Position numbers and translations under genes: made by a program. Below, piece by piece: positions 27,703-36,222 of a stretch of DNA of 64,000 bases; the stretch's first letter is position 1; each line of letters starts with the position of its first letter. Where the stretch lies: the NCBI GenBank assembly GCA_910580105.1, contig CAJTWN010000002.1, forward strand, positions 274,969 through 338,968, given 5' to 3'. The DNA comes from an uncultured Clostridia bacterium. Lineage in GTDB: Bacteria; Bacillota; Clostridia; Monoglobales; Monoglobaceae. The notes beneath the pieces were generated by a model. That model was not told where the DNA came from. It did not search any database and was given only the letters and a program-made list of their open reading frames with translations.

Positions 27703-28359
27703 TTAACATCTTTTCTGCACAACACAATAGAATATGGCAATCATCCAAAGATAAGCAACCGTTTTCGGCAGCATAAACATTCCCATAAGCGGCCACACTT
27801 TGGCAAACAAAACAACCGGAACATAACAAACAAAGCTTATCAATACGGCTAACCAAAGATGCCGGAACCAATGATCGCCTCTTCTTCTTACACATAAAAA
27901 AGCAAGCCCCGCAGCGATTATCCCCAACAGAACAAAGGGAACATTACGGAAGATACCCCAAAGATAGGACGGATCTTCCTGCATCCAATGATTTTGCGGA
28001 AAAAAACACAACAAAATCCGCAGCGTGACCAAAAACCAAACCACGGAATCCAGTCGTTCCGAATGATGATGATAACGCCGCTTCAGCAAATAATAAAACA
28101 TCAGATAAAAGATCGTCATCGTAATGGAAGTTACCAGTTTGCCAAACCCCAGCGCCGCTGTATGTATACTTAAACCACCATTCCACATTGCAAATATCCG
28201 CGGCAGCAAATGAAACGTGTCGCCTGCCCCTAATACAACGGCCATACATCCCATCAGATGATATTCACAGTTTCCTTTCGCCATATGCAGCATCCGAATA
28301 CCCATCCAAAAAACCAGCACAAGATATACAATATCAAATATTGTTTCAACAACTTTCAT
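27703..28359 (-). CDS. Integral membrane protein of unknown function
   Basis: 218 residues, about seven predicted membrane segments (near 5-25, 34-50, 66-92, 103-120, 135-157, 166-186, 190-212). A His-rich cytoplasmic loop (RRYHHHSERLD) lies between helices 3 and 4, and basic RRRGDHWFRH between 5 and 6. I do not recognise a named family. Single-gene unit with a GGTGAG ribosome site. Confidence 0.75.
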   Translation of the reverse strand: MKVVETIFDIVYLVLVFWMGIRMLHMAKGNCEYHLMGCMAVVLGAGDTFHLLPRIFAMWNGGLSIHTAALGFGKLVTSITMTIFYLMFYYLLKRRYHHHSERLDSVVWFLVTLRILLCFFPQNHWMQEDPSYLWGIFRNVPFVLLGIIAAGLAFLCVRRRGDHWFRHLWLAVLISFVCYVPVVLFAKVWPLMGMFMLPKTVAYLWMIAIFYCVVQKRC

Positions 28360-28522
28360 TTTCTCACCAGCTCTGTTTTTGCATTTTTCATTCTATTCAT
28401 TCTATGCGAAAAAAGACAAGCCTATGCCTTTATTTTTTGACATTGTATCATACGCATTTTTATTTGTCCATTCTTTTGTACAAAAAACAATTTTATTTTG
28501 TATTATACCCAAACAATCCTAC

Positions 28523-28559
28523 AAAAAAAGGTCATGGAAAAGAGTTCCATAACCTTTTA
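28523..28559 (-). terminator. Intrinsic terminator of the DUF1508 gene
   Basis: On the minus strand AAAAGGTTATGGAA pairs with TTCCATGACCTTTT (one G-U pair), followed by seven T. Confidence 0.85.
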
Positions 28560-28562
28560 TAC

Positions 28563-28931
28563 TTAAATAAATTCCGGATCCGCATCCGCGGCATTGATCC
28601 GCATCGTTTGTATGGCATACAGGCAATCCTGATAAGTAGAATATTCAACGGATATTGAAATTGTTTCCCCATTCCTTGCACATAAACTGAACTGATACTT
28701 TCCATCCTCATTTTGATATATTATAAATTTGGGATTTACCTGTTTTTCAAATTGTTCTGCTGTCCTATCCTCCACATGTGCGCGCGGTGCATTTTTCATT
28801 ACACTATTTATACCTTTGCAGCATCCCACCATGGATTTATATACAACCGACGCTGCAAGCGGTGTCCCATTATCTTCCTGAAGACAAAACTGCAGTCCGC
28901 CATTCATTTCACTGACCACAAATTTCCCCAT
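28563..28931 (-). CDS. YegP-type DUF1508 protein
   Basis: 122 residues with two related halves: GKFVVSEMNGGLQFCLQEDNG and KFIIYQNEDGKYQFSLCARNGE, each followed by a segment with Y-ST/KSM and a helix. This tandem DUF1508 arrangement is the YegP form. Biochemical role is unknown in general. ATG 28931 is preceded by GGAGGAGG, deciding the start over an alternative seven codons upstream. Confidence 0.85.
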   Translation of the reverse strand: MGKFVVSEMNGGLQFCLQEDNGTPLAASVVYKSMVGCCKGINSVMKNAPRAHVEDRTAEQFEKQVNPKFIIYQNEDGKYQFSLCARNGETISISVEYSTYQDCLYAIQTMRINAADADPEFI

Positions 28932-28962
28932 TTGCCTCCTCCCCCTTGACAAACTTTATAAT

Positions 28963-28991
28963 AAAATAGCAAGGAAAATACCATTTGTCAA
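28963..28991 (-). promoter_or_regulatory. Promoter of the DUF1508 gene
   Basis: Minus strand TTGACA (28986-28991), 17 bp, TATTTT (28963-28968). A second TTGACAAA on the plus strand at 28946 makes a wide inverted pair with the -35 region. Confidence 0.65.
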
Positions 28992-29000
28992 CAGGGATGA

Positions 29001-29192
29001 GAGCAGATTACCAATTTTAAAAAAAATTTACCAAATTCATTCGTCACAACTGATGAAGACCCTTTATTTTTTTCTATTGAAAAAACCATTTTATCAACCG
29101 CTGTCACACCCGTACTTTCCAATACCGGCAGTTTGAAATATAAATATTCTATCCATCCGGATGATATTGGCTATTTTCTTTCTTTTGTATAA
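29001..29192 (+). other. Open frame without start codon, possible gene remnant
   Basis: 64 codons open from a stop at 28998 to TAA at 29190-29192, with no ATG, GTG or ribosome site. The reading (NSFVTTDEDPLFF..., ending DDIGYFLSFV) looks protein-like and could be the C-terminal scrap of a lost gene. It overlaps the end of the amidohydrolase gene on the other strand. Chance is quite possible. Confidence 0.15.
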
Positions 29193-30772
29193 ACAATTTC
29201 CCCTTTTTTTATTGTCTGCAAAACCTGTATTTCCCGCAGTTCTTCATCTTGGCAGGTCAATGGATTTTTATCTAATATCACCAAATCTGCCAGTTTGCCC
29301 TTTGCAAGTGTTCCTTTCCGATCCTCCTCGAAGTATGCGAAAGCCGCCCATTTGGTCACTGCCTCCATCGCTTCCCAGACCGAACACCTTTCTTCCTTTC
29401 CGAGAATCCTCCCTTCTCTGGTTTTGCGGTTGACCGCACACCAGATGGTTTCCATCATGTTGGGCTGTATCACCGGCGTATCCTGATGAAAATTGATCAT
29501 GACGCCTGCATCAATGGCTGAACGGACAGGAGAGATATAATTGGCCCGCTCTGCACCAAAATTTTTGTAATGAATATCTCCCCAATAATAGGTATGCGCC
29601 ACAAAAAACGAAGCAATAATACCAAGTGCCCGCATCTGCGGTAACTGGTCGCGCCGAACCAACTGTGCATGAATCATCACAGGACGGATTTGCTTTTGTG
29701 GATTCCTTTTTTGTGCTTCTTTACAACAGGAAATCATCTGTTTTGCCGCCGCATCTCCATTGCAATGCACCAAAATCTGACGCCCTTCTGCATAGGCTCT
29801 TTCCATAAATTGAAGAACCTCTTCATCCGAATAAATGGGATAGCCACGGTATCCGTCTTCTGCCTGGGCATACGGCGCACACATCCATGCGGTTCTGCCC
29901 TGGGGCGAACCATCCAAAAAGATTTTATAGCCGCCTATTTTCAAGTTTTCTTTATATATGCCATCATAGGATGGATTTTCTGCCGGCAGTTCCGCATATT
30001 CCTTTTCATCCATATATGCAATAATCTCTGCCTTCATTTTACCGGACGCAGAAAAATCCTTCAAAATTTCCAATTCACTCCTTTTTGCATATCCCTCCTG
30101 CATCGTCGTGATTCCATTTGAAAAATAAAGATTCTGTGCTTGCTCCATATTTTTCAGAACCTGATCGGCAGGAGTTTTTGGTATCATTGCAGTTGTATGA
30201 AAAAATGCGCCTTCTTCCAGATAACCATTCGGCTCCCGGCTTCCTTCCATTCTGCCAAAAAATCCATCTTCCGGGTCTTTTGTATCAGCAGAAATCTTCA
30301 TTTCATCAAGACCTCTCCGGTTTAAAACCCCCATATGTCCGGACGCGTGGGTCATTAAAACCGGATTGGGGATTCCCGCCTTTTCCAAAACCATTTTATC
30401 CGGATGCCTGCCTTCATTCAACAGGTTATGATCATATCCATAGGCAAATATCCACTGTCCATCTTCTGGTTCTTTCTCCCTTACATAAGCTTTGATACGG
30501 TCAATTATCTCGTCAAAGCTTTTACTGCCGGTAAGATTCAACATACTAAGCGCCATTGCCAGCATGGTCACATGACTATGTCCGTCAATAAACCCGGGAC
30601 ACAATGTATTTCCCTGCAAATCAACTTTTTCACAAGTACTGCCTGCAGAATTTTTAACTTCGTCCAAGTCTCCCACTGCCGCAATTCTTCCGTCCCGTAC
30701 CAACAGCGCCTCTATCCTTTCTCCCTCTTTCTCCATACCCAGGATTGTTCCGCCAAAATACAATCTTTCCAT
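29171..30772 (-). CDS. YtcJ-type metal-dependent amidohydrolase
   Basis: 533 residues of the amidohydrolase superfamily. Metal-site motifs visible: GFIDGHSHVTM (HxH, near residue 60-70), MTHASGHMGVL, ILVHCNGDAA and NFHQDTPVIQPNMM. C-terminal GTLAKGKLADLVILDKNPL is the usual closing strand of the beta-sandwich. YtcJ-like enzymes hydrolyse N-acyl or cyclic amides; substrate unknown. No signal peptide. Stands alone. Confidence 0.88.
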   Translation of the reverse strand: MERLYFGGTILGMEKEGERIEALLVRDGRIAAVGDLDEVKNSAGSTCEKVDLQGNTLCPGFIDGHSHVTMLAMALSMLNLTGSKSFDEIIDRIKAYVREKEPEDGQWIFAYGYDHNLLNEGRHPDKMVLEKAGIPNPVLMTHASGHMGVLNRRGLDEMKISADTKDPEDGFFGRMEGSREPNGYLEEGAFFHTTAMIPKTPADQVLKNMEQAQNLYFSNGITTMQEGYAKRSELEILKDFSASGKMKAEIIAYMDEKEYAELPAENPSYDGIYKENLKIGGYKIFLDGSPQGRTAWMCAPYAQAEDGYRGYPIYSDEEVLQFMERAYAEGRQILVHCNGDAAAKQMISCCKEAQKRNPQKQIRPVMIHAQLVRRDQLPQMRALGIIASFFVAHTYYWGDIHYKNFGAERANYISPVRSAIDAGVMINFHQDTPVIQPNMMETIWCAVNRKTREGRILGKEERCSVWEAMEAVTKWAAFAYFEEDRKGTLAKGKLADLVILDKNPLTCQDEELREIQVLQTIKKGEIVYTKERK

Positions 30773-30870
30773 ATACTTTCCCCCTTCTTCTCTTTACTTT
30801 CAGTATACCCCATTTTAGCTTTTTGGCAACACATCTTAGCATTTTTCTCCTTTTACAATAAATAATTATA

Positions 30871-30902
30871 AAAAAACAACAGCAAACACACAGGTTTGCT
30901 GT
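30871..30902 (-). terminator. Terminator of the der-plsY-gpsA-tcdA operon
   Basis: Minus-strand stem ACAGCAAAC / GTTTGCTGT with a 6-base loop, then TGTTTTTTT. Confidence 0.8.
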
Positions 30903-30946
30903 ATCCGTCTATGTAAAAAAATTCAATTCTGCAAAGTGAACCCCAA

Positions 30947-31654
30947 TTATCCTTCTTGTGCGATTAAATCTTTGACAACTTCTCCTGCCAATATAAGTCC
31001 GGCTACCGATGGAACAAAAGCAACACTTCCCGGTGTTTTTATTCTTCCTTCTTCACAGGTATGCGGTGTTTTAACCTCTTCGGTTGAAAATACCGTCTTT
31101 ACGCCGCGTATTCCCATCTTTCTCAGCTTTGTCCGCATCACCCGCGCCAAAGGACAAACCGAGGTCTTTTCAATGTCCGCAACCTGAAATTTTGTCGGAT
31201 CCAGCTTGTTTCCGGCCCCCATACAAGAAATAACAGGCACCCCCACCTGCTTGGCCCGCTGAATAATTTCAAGCTTTGCCGATACCATATCCACCGCATC
31301 CACCACATAAGAAAATCCGGACAAAGAAATCTCTTCCGCATTTTCCGGCAAATAAAAACAGGACTTTGTCTCAACCTCTGCCTCTGAATTTATGCGTAAA
31401 ATCCGTTCCCTTGCCACACATACCTTTTCAATTCCAATGGTCGTCTCGTCTGCAATCAACTGACGGTTGATATTGCTTTCTGCCACAACATCGCCATCCA
31501 CCAGCAAAAAATGTCCAACACCGCAGCGCGCCAATGCCTCCACCACATAGGAGCCAACGCCGCCAATGCCAAACACCGCCACATGGGCATTTTTCAATTT
31601 TTCCACTGCCGCCTCGCCCAGCAGCATAGCTTCCCGGCTGAAACGTTCTTCCAT
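30947..31654 (-). CDS. tcdA: tRNA threonylcarbamoyladenosine dehydratase (ThiF/MoeB-like)
   Basis: 235 residues of the E1-like fold. The ATP site GIGGVGSYVVEAL (about 33-45) and LVDGDVVAESNINRQL are clear, as is the CMGAGNKLDPTKF segment typical of YgdL/TcdA. The enzyme forms the cyclic form of t6A at position 37 of ANN-decoding tRNAs. Cysteines in SVCPLARVMR fit the family. It closes the housekeeping operon, 11 bp after gpsA. Confidence 0.88.
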   Translation of the reverse strand: MEERFSREAMLLGEAAVEKLKNAHVAVFGIGGVGSYVVEALARCGVGHFLLVDGDVVAESNINRQLIADETTIGIEKVCVARERILRINSEAEVETKSCFYLPENAEEISLSGFSYVVDAVDMVSAKLEIIQRAKQVGVPVISCMGAGNKLDPTKFQVADIEKTSVCPLARVMRTKLRKMGIRGVKTVFSTEEVKTPHTCEEGRIKTPGSVAFVPSVAGLILAGEVVKDLIAQEG

Positions 31655-31665
31655 TCTTTCACCTG

Positions 31666-32682
31666 CTAATCTTCTATCTTTAAAAAGGCGCGCTCACTCT
31701 CATGCTTTTTCCCTCTGCTCATCAAATTTTCCACCGCCTGATTCGGTGGCATTCCGGCAAACAGAACCTGATATGCCTGTTCGACAATCGGCATTTCAAC
31801 ATGATATTTTTCTGCAAGGGCTTTTGCCGCGCGACAGGTGCGCACACCTTCAACAACCATTTTTACCTCTGCCTGCGCCTCTTCAACAGACATCCCCTGA
31901 CCAATCAAAATCCCAGCCCTGCGGTTTCTCGAGTGCATACTGGTACAGGTTACAATCAGATCCCCTATGCCGGAAAGCCCGTTAAAAGTTTCTTCGTTTG
32001 CTCCCATAGCCTTTCCGAGCCGCGACATTTCAACAATTCCTCTGGTCATAAGCGCTGCTTTTGTGTTATCTCCGAGTCCCATACCATCCAAAATGCCTGC
32101 ACATAATGCAATGACATTTTTCAAGGAGCCTCCCAATTCAACCCCCAATACATCCGGATTGGTATAAACCCGAAAATTTGGATTCATCATGATGTCCTGA
32201 ATGAATTCCGCCGCTTTTTCGTCCCCTGTTGCCACCACATTGGTGGTAGGAATTCCGCGGGATACCTCTTCCGCATGGCTCGGCCCGGACATAACTGCAA
32301 TTTTACATTCCGGCATTTCCTCATGAAGAATTTGAGAAATGGTGGCATTGGTTCCCTCTTCCAGTCCTTTTGCAATGTTTAGAATGATTTGTCCCGGACG
32401 AACAATCCCAGCCAGCTGCTTTGCAGTATTCCGCATAGCATGTGAAGGCGAAGCAGTAATCGTAATATCTGCATCTTTACAATCCTCTATCTCTGATGTA
32501 AAAGAGACATTATCAGGAATAGATACACCTGGCAAAAACAGCCGGTTCTCCCTAAACGTTGAAAGTGCCTCGCTTTCCTCTTTAAAATAAGACCAAAGCC
32601 GGACATGATGTCCGTTTTCCGCCAGCATAATTGCAACGGCTGTTCCCCAGCTGCCCGAACCAATAACGCTAATCTCCGCCAT
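31666..32682 (-). CDS. gpsA: NAD(P)H-dependent glycerol-3-phosphate dehydrogenase
   Basis: 338 residues, the family size. N-terminal nucleotide-binding GSGSWGTAVA (7-16) and the catalytic-domain signature GGSLKNVIALCAGILDGMGLGDNTKAAL (start GGSLKNVIAL with catalytic Lys, about residue 190) are intact. It reduces dihydroxyacetone phosphate to glycerol 3-phosphate for phospholipids. Directly follows plsY, which uses its product, by 23 bp. Confidence 0.96.
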   Translation of the reverse strand: MAEISVIGSGSWGTAVAIMLAENGHHVRLWSYFKEESEALSTFRENRLFLPGVSIPDNVSFTSEIEDCKDADITITASPSHAMRNTAKQLAGIVRPGQIILNIAKGLEEGTNATISQILHEEMPECKIAVMSGPSHAEEVSRGIPTTNVVATGDEKAAEFIQDIMMNPNFRVYTNPDVLGVELGGSLKNVIALCAGILDGMGLGDNTKAALMTRGIVEMSRLGKAMGANEETFNGLSGIGDLIVTCTSMHSRNRRAGILIGQGMSVEEAQAEVKMVVEGVRTCRAAKALAEKYHVEMPIVEQAYQVLFAGMPPNQAVENLMSRGKKHESERAFLKIED

Positions 32683-32705
32683 ATGGATCCTCCTTTTACA
32701 AAAAT

Positions 32706-33344
32706 TTAATCACCTGTATTCTTTTTACTTCCCAACTTATTTTCCGTTCCATTGATAAGCCGCTTTATATTTCCTCTGTGCATAAAAATTGCCGAAACTG
32801 CAAGAATGACTGCAAAAATGAGATAAGGCGTATCTCCAAAGTGGAAGATAAAACCCAAAATGACCAATGCAACCGACCCCAAAACACTGCCCAAAGAAAC
32901 ATATCGGGTAATTGCCATAATCAAAATAGAAAACACAATAACCGCCAGTCCGATTTTCCAATCTGCAAACAAAATTGCAACTGTGGAAACCAAAATCCCC
33001 TTGCCGCCTCTGAATTTGAAATACAGCGGAAAATTATGTCCCAGAACGGCGCCAACACCTGCGATATAAACTGCCAGTTGCATCGTCTGTGCATTCGCAC
33101 CAATTACCTTAGCCTCAATCATCCCCACCAAAATGGCAGCCACCGCTTTTAAACAATCGCCAAGTACAACAAAAACAGCTGCTTTTTTTCCATAAGTACG
33201 AAGGGCATTGGTTGCACCGGCATTTCCGCTGCCATGGGAACGGATGTCATCGCCCGCCATAAAACGCCCAACAATTATCGCCGTACTGATGCTCCCTATT
33301 AAATACGCCACAAGAAATACAGACCCCAGCCAAATTCTATCCAT
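32706..33344 (-). CDS. plsY: Glycerol-3-phosphate acyltransferase
   Basis: 212-residue membrane enzyme moving an acyl group from acyl-phosphate to glycerol 3-phosphate. Family motifs visible: GSISTAIIVGR, SHGSGNAGATNALRTYG (residues about 36-52) and GHNFPLYFKFRGGKGI (about 102-117). About five membrane segments. Lies 18 bp after der and 23 bp before gpsA. Confidence 0.96.
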   Translation of the reverse strand: MDRIWLGSVFLVAYLIGSISTAIIVGRFMAGDDIRSHGSGNAGATNALRTYGKKAAVFVVLGDCLKAVAAILVGMIEAKVIGANAQTMQLAVYIAGVGAVLGHNFPLYFKFRGGKGILVSTVAILFADWKIGLAVIVFSILIMAITRYVSLGSVLGSVALVILGFIFHFGDTPYLIFAVILAVSAIFMHRGNIKRLINGTENKLGSKKNTGD

Positions 33345-33362
33345 CTTTTTCCCTCCAATTCT

Positions 33363-34682
33363 CTATTTTTTCTTTTTCTCCCGGACGATAAAACGTACCG
33401 GCGTCCCTTCAAATCCAAACTTTGCACGCAGCTGATTTTCCAAATAGCGGATATAAGAATAATGGGCCAGCTCGGCATTGTTTACAAACAAAATAAAGGT
33501 CGGCGGTTTGGTACTCGCCTGGGTCGCATAGTATATTTTAAGCCGTTTCCCCTTATCTGAAGGCGGCTGCACCATTGCAATGGCCTCATTGATAACATCG
33601 TTCAGAACCCCTGTCGAAATACGTTTTGTATTCTCTGCCAATACACTTTTAATCTGGGCAAACAAATCGTCAACACGCTGTCCGGTTTTTGCTGAAATAA
33701 ACATAGACGGCGCATACATCATAAAATTAAACTGTTCTTTTACCCGGTTTTTAAAGTTTTTCATGGTGTTGGTTTCTTTCTCAACAATATCCCATTTATT
33801 TACAACAATGATGCTTGCCTTTCCTGCTTCATGCACGTATCCGGCAATTTTGGTATCCTGTTCTGTTATGCCTTCCGTTGCGTCCACCATAATCAAACAC
33901 ACATCTGCACGGTCTACGGCAGAAAGTGCACGCACAACACTATAACGTTCAACATTTTCATTGATTTTTCCGCGTTTTCTCATTCCGGCCGTATCAATCA
34001 AAACGTATTTCTGCCCATCTTTTTCATAGGTACTGTCAATGGCATCCCGGGTAGTTCCAGCCACATTGCTGACAATTACGCGATTTTCTCCCAATATTTT
34101 ATTAACCAAAGAAGATTTTCCGGCATTTGGCTTTCCAACGATGGCAACCTTAATAACATCTTCTTCCTCTTCTTCCGCATCCTCTTCCGGCAGCAGGGCA
34201 ACAATCTCATCCAGCAGGTCACCGACCCCCATTCCATGTATGGAAGAAATAGCAATGGGATCACCAATTCCCAAATTATAAAACTCATACATTTCCATCG
34301 GCGGTTCTCCGGGCCGGTCTACTTTATTACATACAAGCAAAACCGGGCGTCCGCACTTCCGCAGCATCGCTGCCACATCTTTATCCGATGCAGTCATTCC
34401 ATCGTTAACGTTGACCATAAACACAATGACATCCGCCATATCAATGGCAAGTTCCGCCTGGTTTCGCATCTGCACCAGGATTTCATCCGTACCTGCCGGC
34501 TCAATTCCGCCCGTATCAACAAGGGTAAACTCCCTTCCGCACCATTCTGCATCCGCATAGATACGATCTCTGGTAATTCCCGGCGTATCTTCCACAATGG
34601 ATATACGTTTTCCCGTTATTTTATTAAAAAGTGTAGACTTTCCCACATTGGGTCTGCCTACAACTGCTACAACTGGTTTCAT
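33363..34682 (-). CDS. der: Ribosome-associated GTPase Der (EngA)
   Basis: 439 residues with two tandem GTPase domains: GRPNVGKST (8-16), DTPG, NKVD and GKPNAGKSS (near 183), DTAG, NKWD. A KH-like C-terminal domain ends in a basic tail (REKKKK). Required for 50S ribosome assembly in other bacteria. Confidence 0.97.
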   Translation of the reverse strand: MKPVVAVVGRPNVGKSTLFNKITGKRISIVEDTPGITRDRIYADAEWCGREFTLVDTGGIEPAGTDEILVQMRNQAELAIDMADVIVFMVNVNDGMTASDKDVAAMLRKCGRPVLLVCNKVDRPGEPPMEMYEFYNLGIGDPIAISSIHGMGVGDLLDEIVALLPEEDAEEEEEDVIKVAIVGKPNAGKSSLVNKILGENRVIVSNVAGTTRDAIDSTYEKDGQKYVLIDTAGMRKRGKINENVERYSVVRALSAVDRADVCLIMVDATEGITEQDTKIAGYVHEAGKASIIVVNKWDIVEKETNTMKNFKNRVKEQFNFMMYAPSMFISAKTGQRVDDLFAQIKSVLAENTKRISTGVLNDVINEAIAMVQPPSDKGKRLKIYYATQASTKPPTFILFVNNAELAHYSYIRYLENQLRAKFGFEGTPVRFIVREKKKK

Positions 34683-34702
34683 TGTTTATTCTCCTCTCCA
34701 TA

Positions 34703-35980
34703 TCAATCAAGCAGCGCATCCAACAGTGAAAACCCATCATTTTCCACTGCACGAACCTTTATCTTCAATTCCCGCTCCACATCTTTTAAAGTAACATCAT
34801 CCAGAAACACATCCTCACCGCGCCGAAGCATTGCAGACGTGATTAATAGTTCTTCGCCCAAAGGCTTGTCCTTTAACTGCCGGATTAAATCACCACCGGT
34901 TATCAGTCCGGATACTGTAATATGTTTGCCAAAAAAATTATTTTCGATGGGATAGATCGCAATATGATTACCGCTCAGTTCCTTAACAATATACTGCATC
35001 ATCCCATAAGCAATTTTCCCGGTGGCAATGGACTTCTTTCGTTTTGGGCATCTGTTTTCCGCCAGTTTCAATGCCTCCTGGTATTCATAAAGTAAAGAGG
35101 TACAAAGGCCTACTCCATTTTCAATCTGCGGAAAGCCGGCATAATCATCATAGGCCGGAAATGGTTTTTCTGCCATAATATAAAATTCATCCCCCAAATA
35201 GACAAATCGGCGGCCGATTTTTTTCAAAAATTTTTCCTGCCAATTTTCCACCTGTGCAATTACTGCCGCCGCAGAAGTTTTATCAAATCGCTGCAGCTGC
35301 GCAAGTCCGCTCCGATGATCCGACAACCCTACCGGAACGACAGAAAGGCTCTCCATACAATGCGAAAATTTTTCCAAATCTCCAATGGTACGATCCAATT
35401 CCGCTCCATCATTAAAGCCGGGACAAAGAACAATCTGGCCGTTCATATTAAGTCCTCCGTCAGCAAACCGCTGAAGGTAATCCAATACCTTTCCGGCATT
35501 CTTATTATGAAGCATCTTCTGACGAAGTTCCGGATTTGTGGTATGCACGGAAATATTGATACGTGGAATATGATAACGCAAAATACGTTCTACGTCCTCA
35601 TCTTTCATATTCGTCATACTCACATAATTCCCCTGCAAAAAAGAAAGCCGGTAATCGTCATCCTTAAAATAGCAGGTGCTTCGCATTCCTTTGGGCAGCT
35701 GGTCAATGAAACAAAAAATGCAGCGGTTGTGACAGGCACGGGGCTGATCGATCAGCATAGTTTCAAATTCAATGCCAAGAGGTACAAATTCTTCATTTTC
35801 AATCCATGTCTTTTCTCCTGTGACAAGGACAACTTCCAGTTCTTCAGCGGCAGAAGCATACATATAGTCCAGATAATCACGGATTTCAATTCCATTTATG
35901 CTTTCAATCACATCACCGGCTTCCAATCCAGCTTCTTCTGCCGGACTGTCCGGAAGTATCCTCGCAATTTTTGCTGCCAT
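34703..35980 (-). CDS. DUF512 protein with PDZ start and radical-SAM-like Cys cluster
   Basis: 425 residues. A PDZ-like segment at 1-50 (LPDSPAEEAGLEAGDVIESING), then CHNRCIFCFIDQLPKGMR (CxxxCxxC, near residues 80-97), which resembles a radical-SAM cluster site, then the DUF512 region (FYIMAEKPFPAYDDYAGFPQIENGVG in parts). The gene is the usual leader of der-plsY-gpsA operons in Clostridia. Function not established. First gene after promoter 36037-36065. Confidence 0.9.
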   Translation of the reverse strand: MAAKIARILPDSPAEEAGLEAGDVIESINGIEIRDYLDYMYASAAEELEVVLVTGEKTWIENEEFVPLGIEFETMLIDQPRACHNRCIFCFIDQLPKGMRSTCYFKDDDYRLSFLQGNYVSMTNMKDEDVERILRYHIPRINISVHTTNPELRQKMLHNKNAGKVLDYLQRFADGGLNMNGQIVLCPGFNDGAELDRTIGDLEKFSHCMESLSVVPVGLSDHRSGLAQLQRFDKTSAAAVIAQVENWQEKFLKKIGRRFVYLGDEFYIMAEKPFPAYDDYAGFPQIENGVGLCTSLLYEYQEALKLAENRCPKRKKSIATGKIAYGMMQYIVKELSGNHIAIYPIENNFFGKHITVSGLITGGDLIRQLKDKPLGEELLITSAMLRRGEDVFLDDVTLKDVERELKIKVRAVENDGFSLLDALLD

Positions 35981-36036
35981 ATATGCTTCCCACCTTTCTT
36001 CCGGAAAAAGAACTCCTTTTCCCCCATTATTTATTC

Positions 36037-36065
36037 ATTATAGCATATGCCCTCCATTTGTACAA
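36037..36065 (-). promoter_or_regulatory. Promoter of the DUF512-der-plsY-gpsA-tcdA operon
   Basis: Minus strand TTGTAC (36060-36065), 17 bp, TATAAT (36037-36042). Gaps inside the five-gene operon are only 11-23 bp. Confidence 0.8.
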
Positions 36066-36090
36066 GCACTAATTCCCATCCGCATTCGAC

Positions 36091-36120
36091 AAAAATACCG
36101 CCGAAATCGGCGGTATTTTC
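36091..36120 (-). terminator. Terminator downstream of GH30
   Basis: 12-bp perfect stem AAAATACCGCCG / CGGCGGTATTTT with loop AAAT. It insulates the housekeeping operon from the GH30 gene. Confidence 0.8.
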
Positions 36121-36222
36121 TATATTCATACTTCATTTATATAACAAAATATAACTGCATACATTTGAAAGTCAATTGGTAAAATAAATCTTTCATTAAG
36201 GGCTTCACTATAAAATCATTTT

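Noticed and set aside
33831..34955. A 374-codon plus-strand frame across der and DUF512
   Set aside because: Antisense to two conserved housekeeping genes; shadow.
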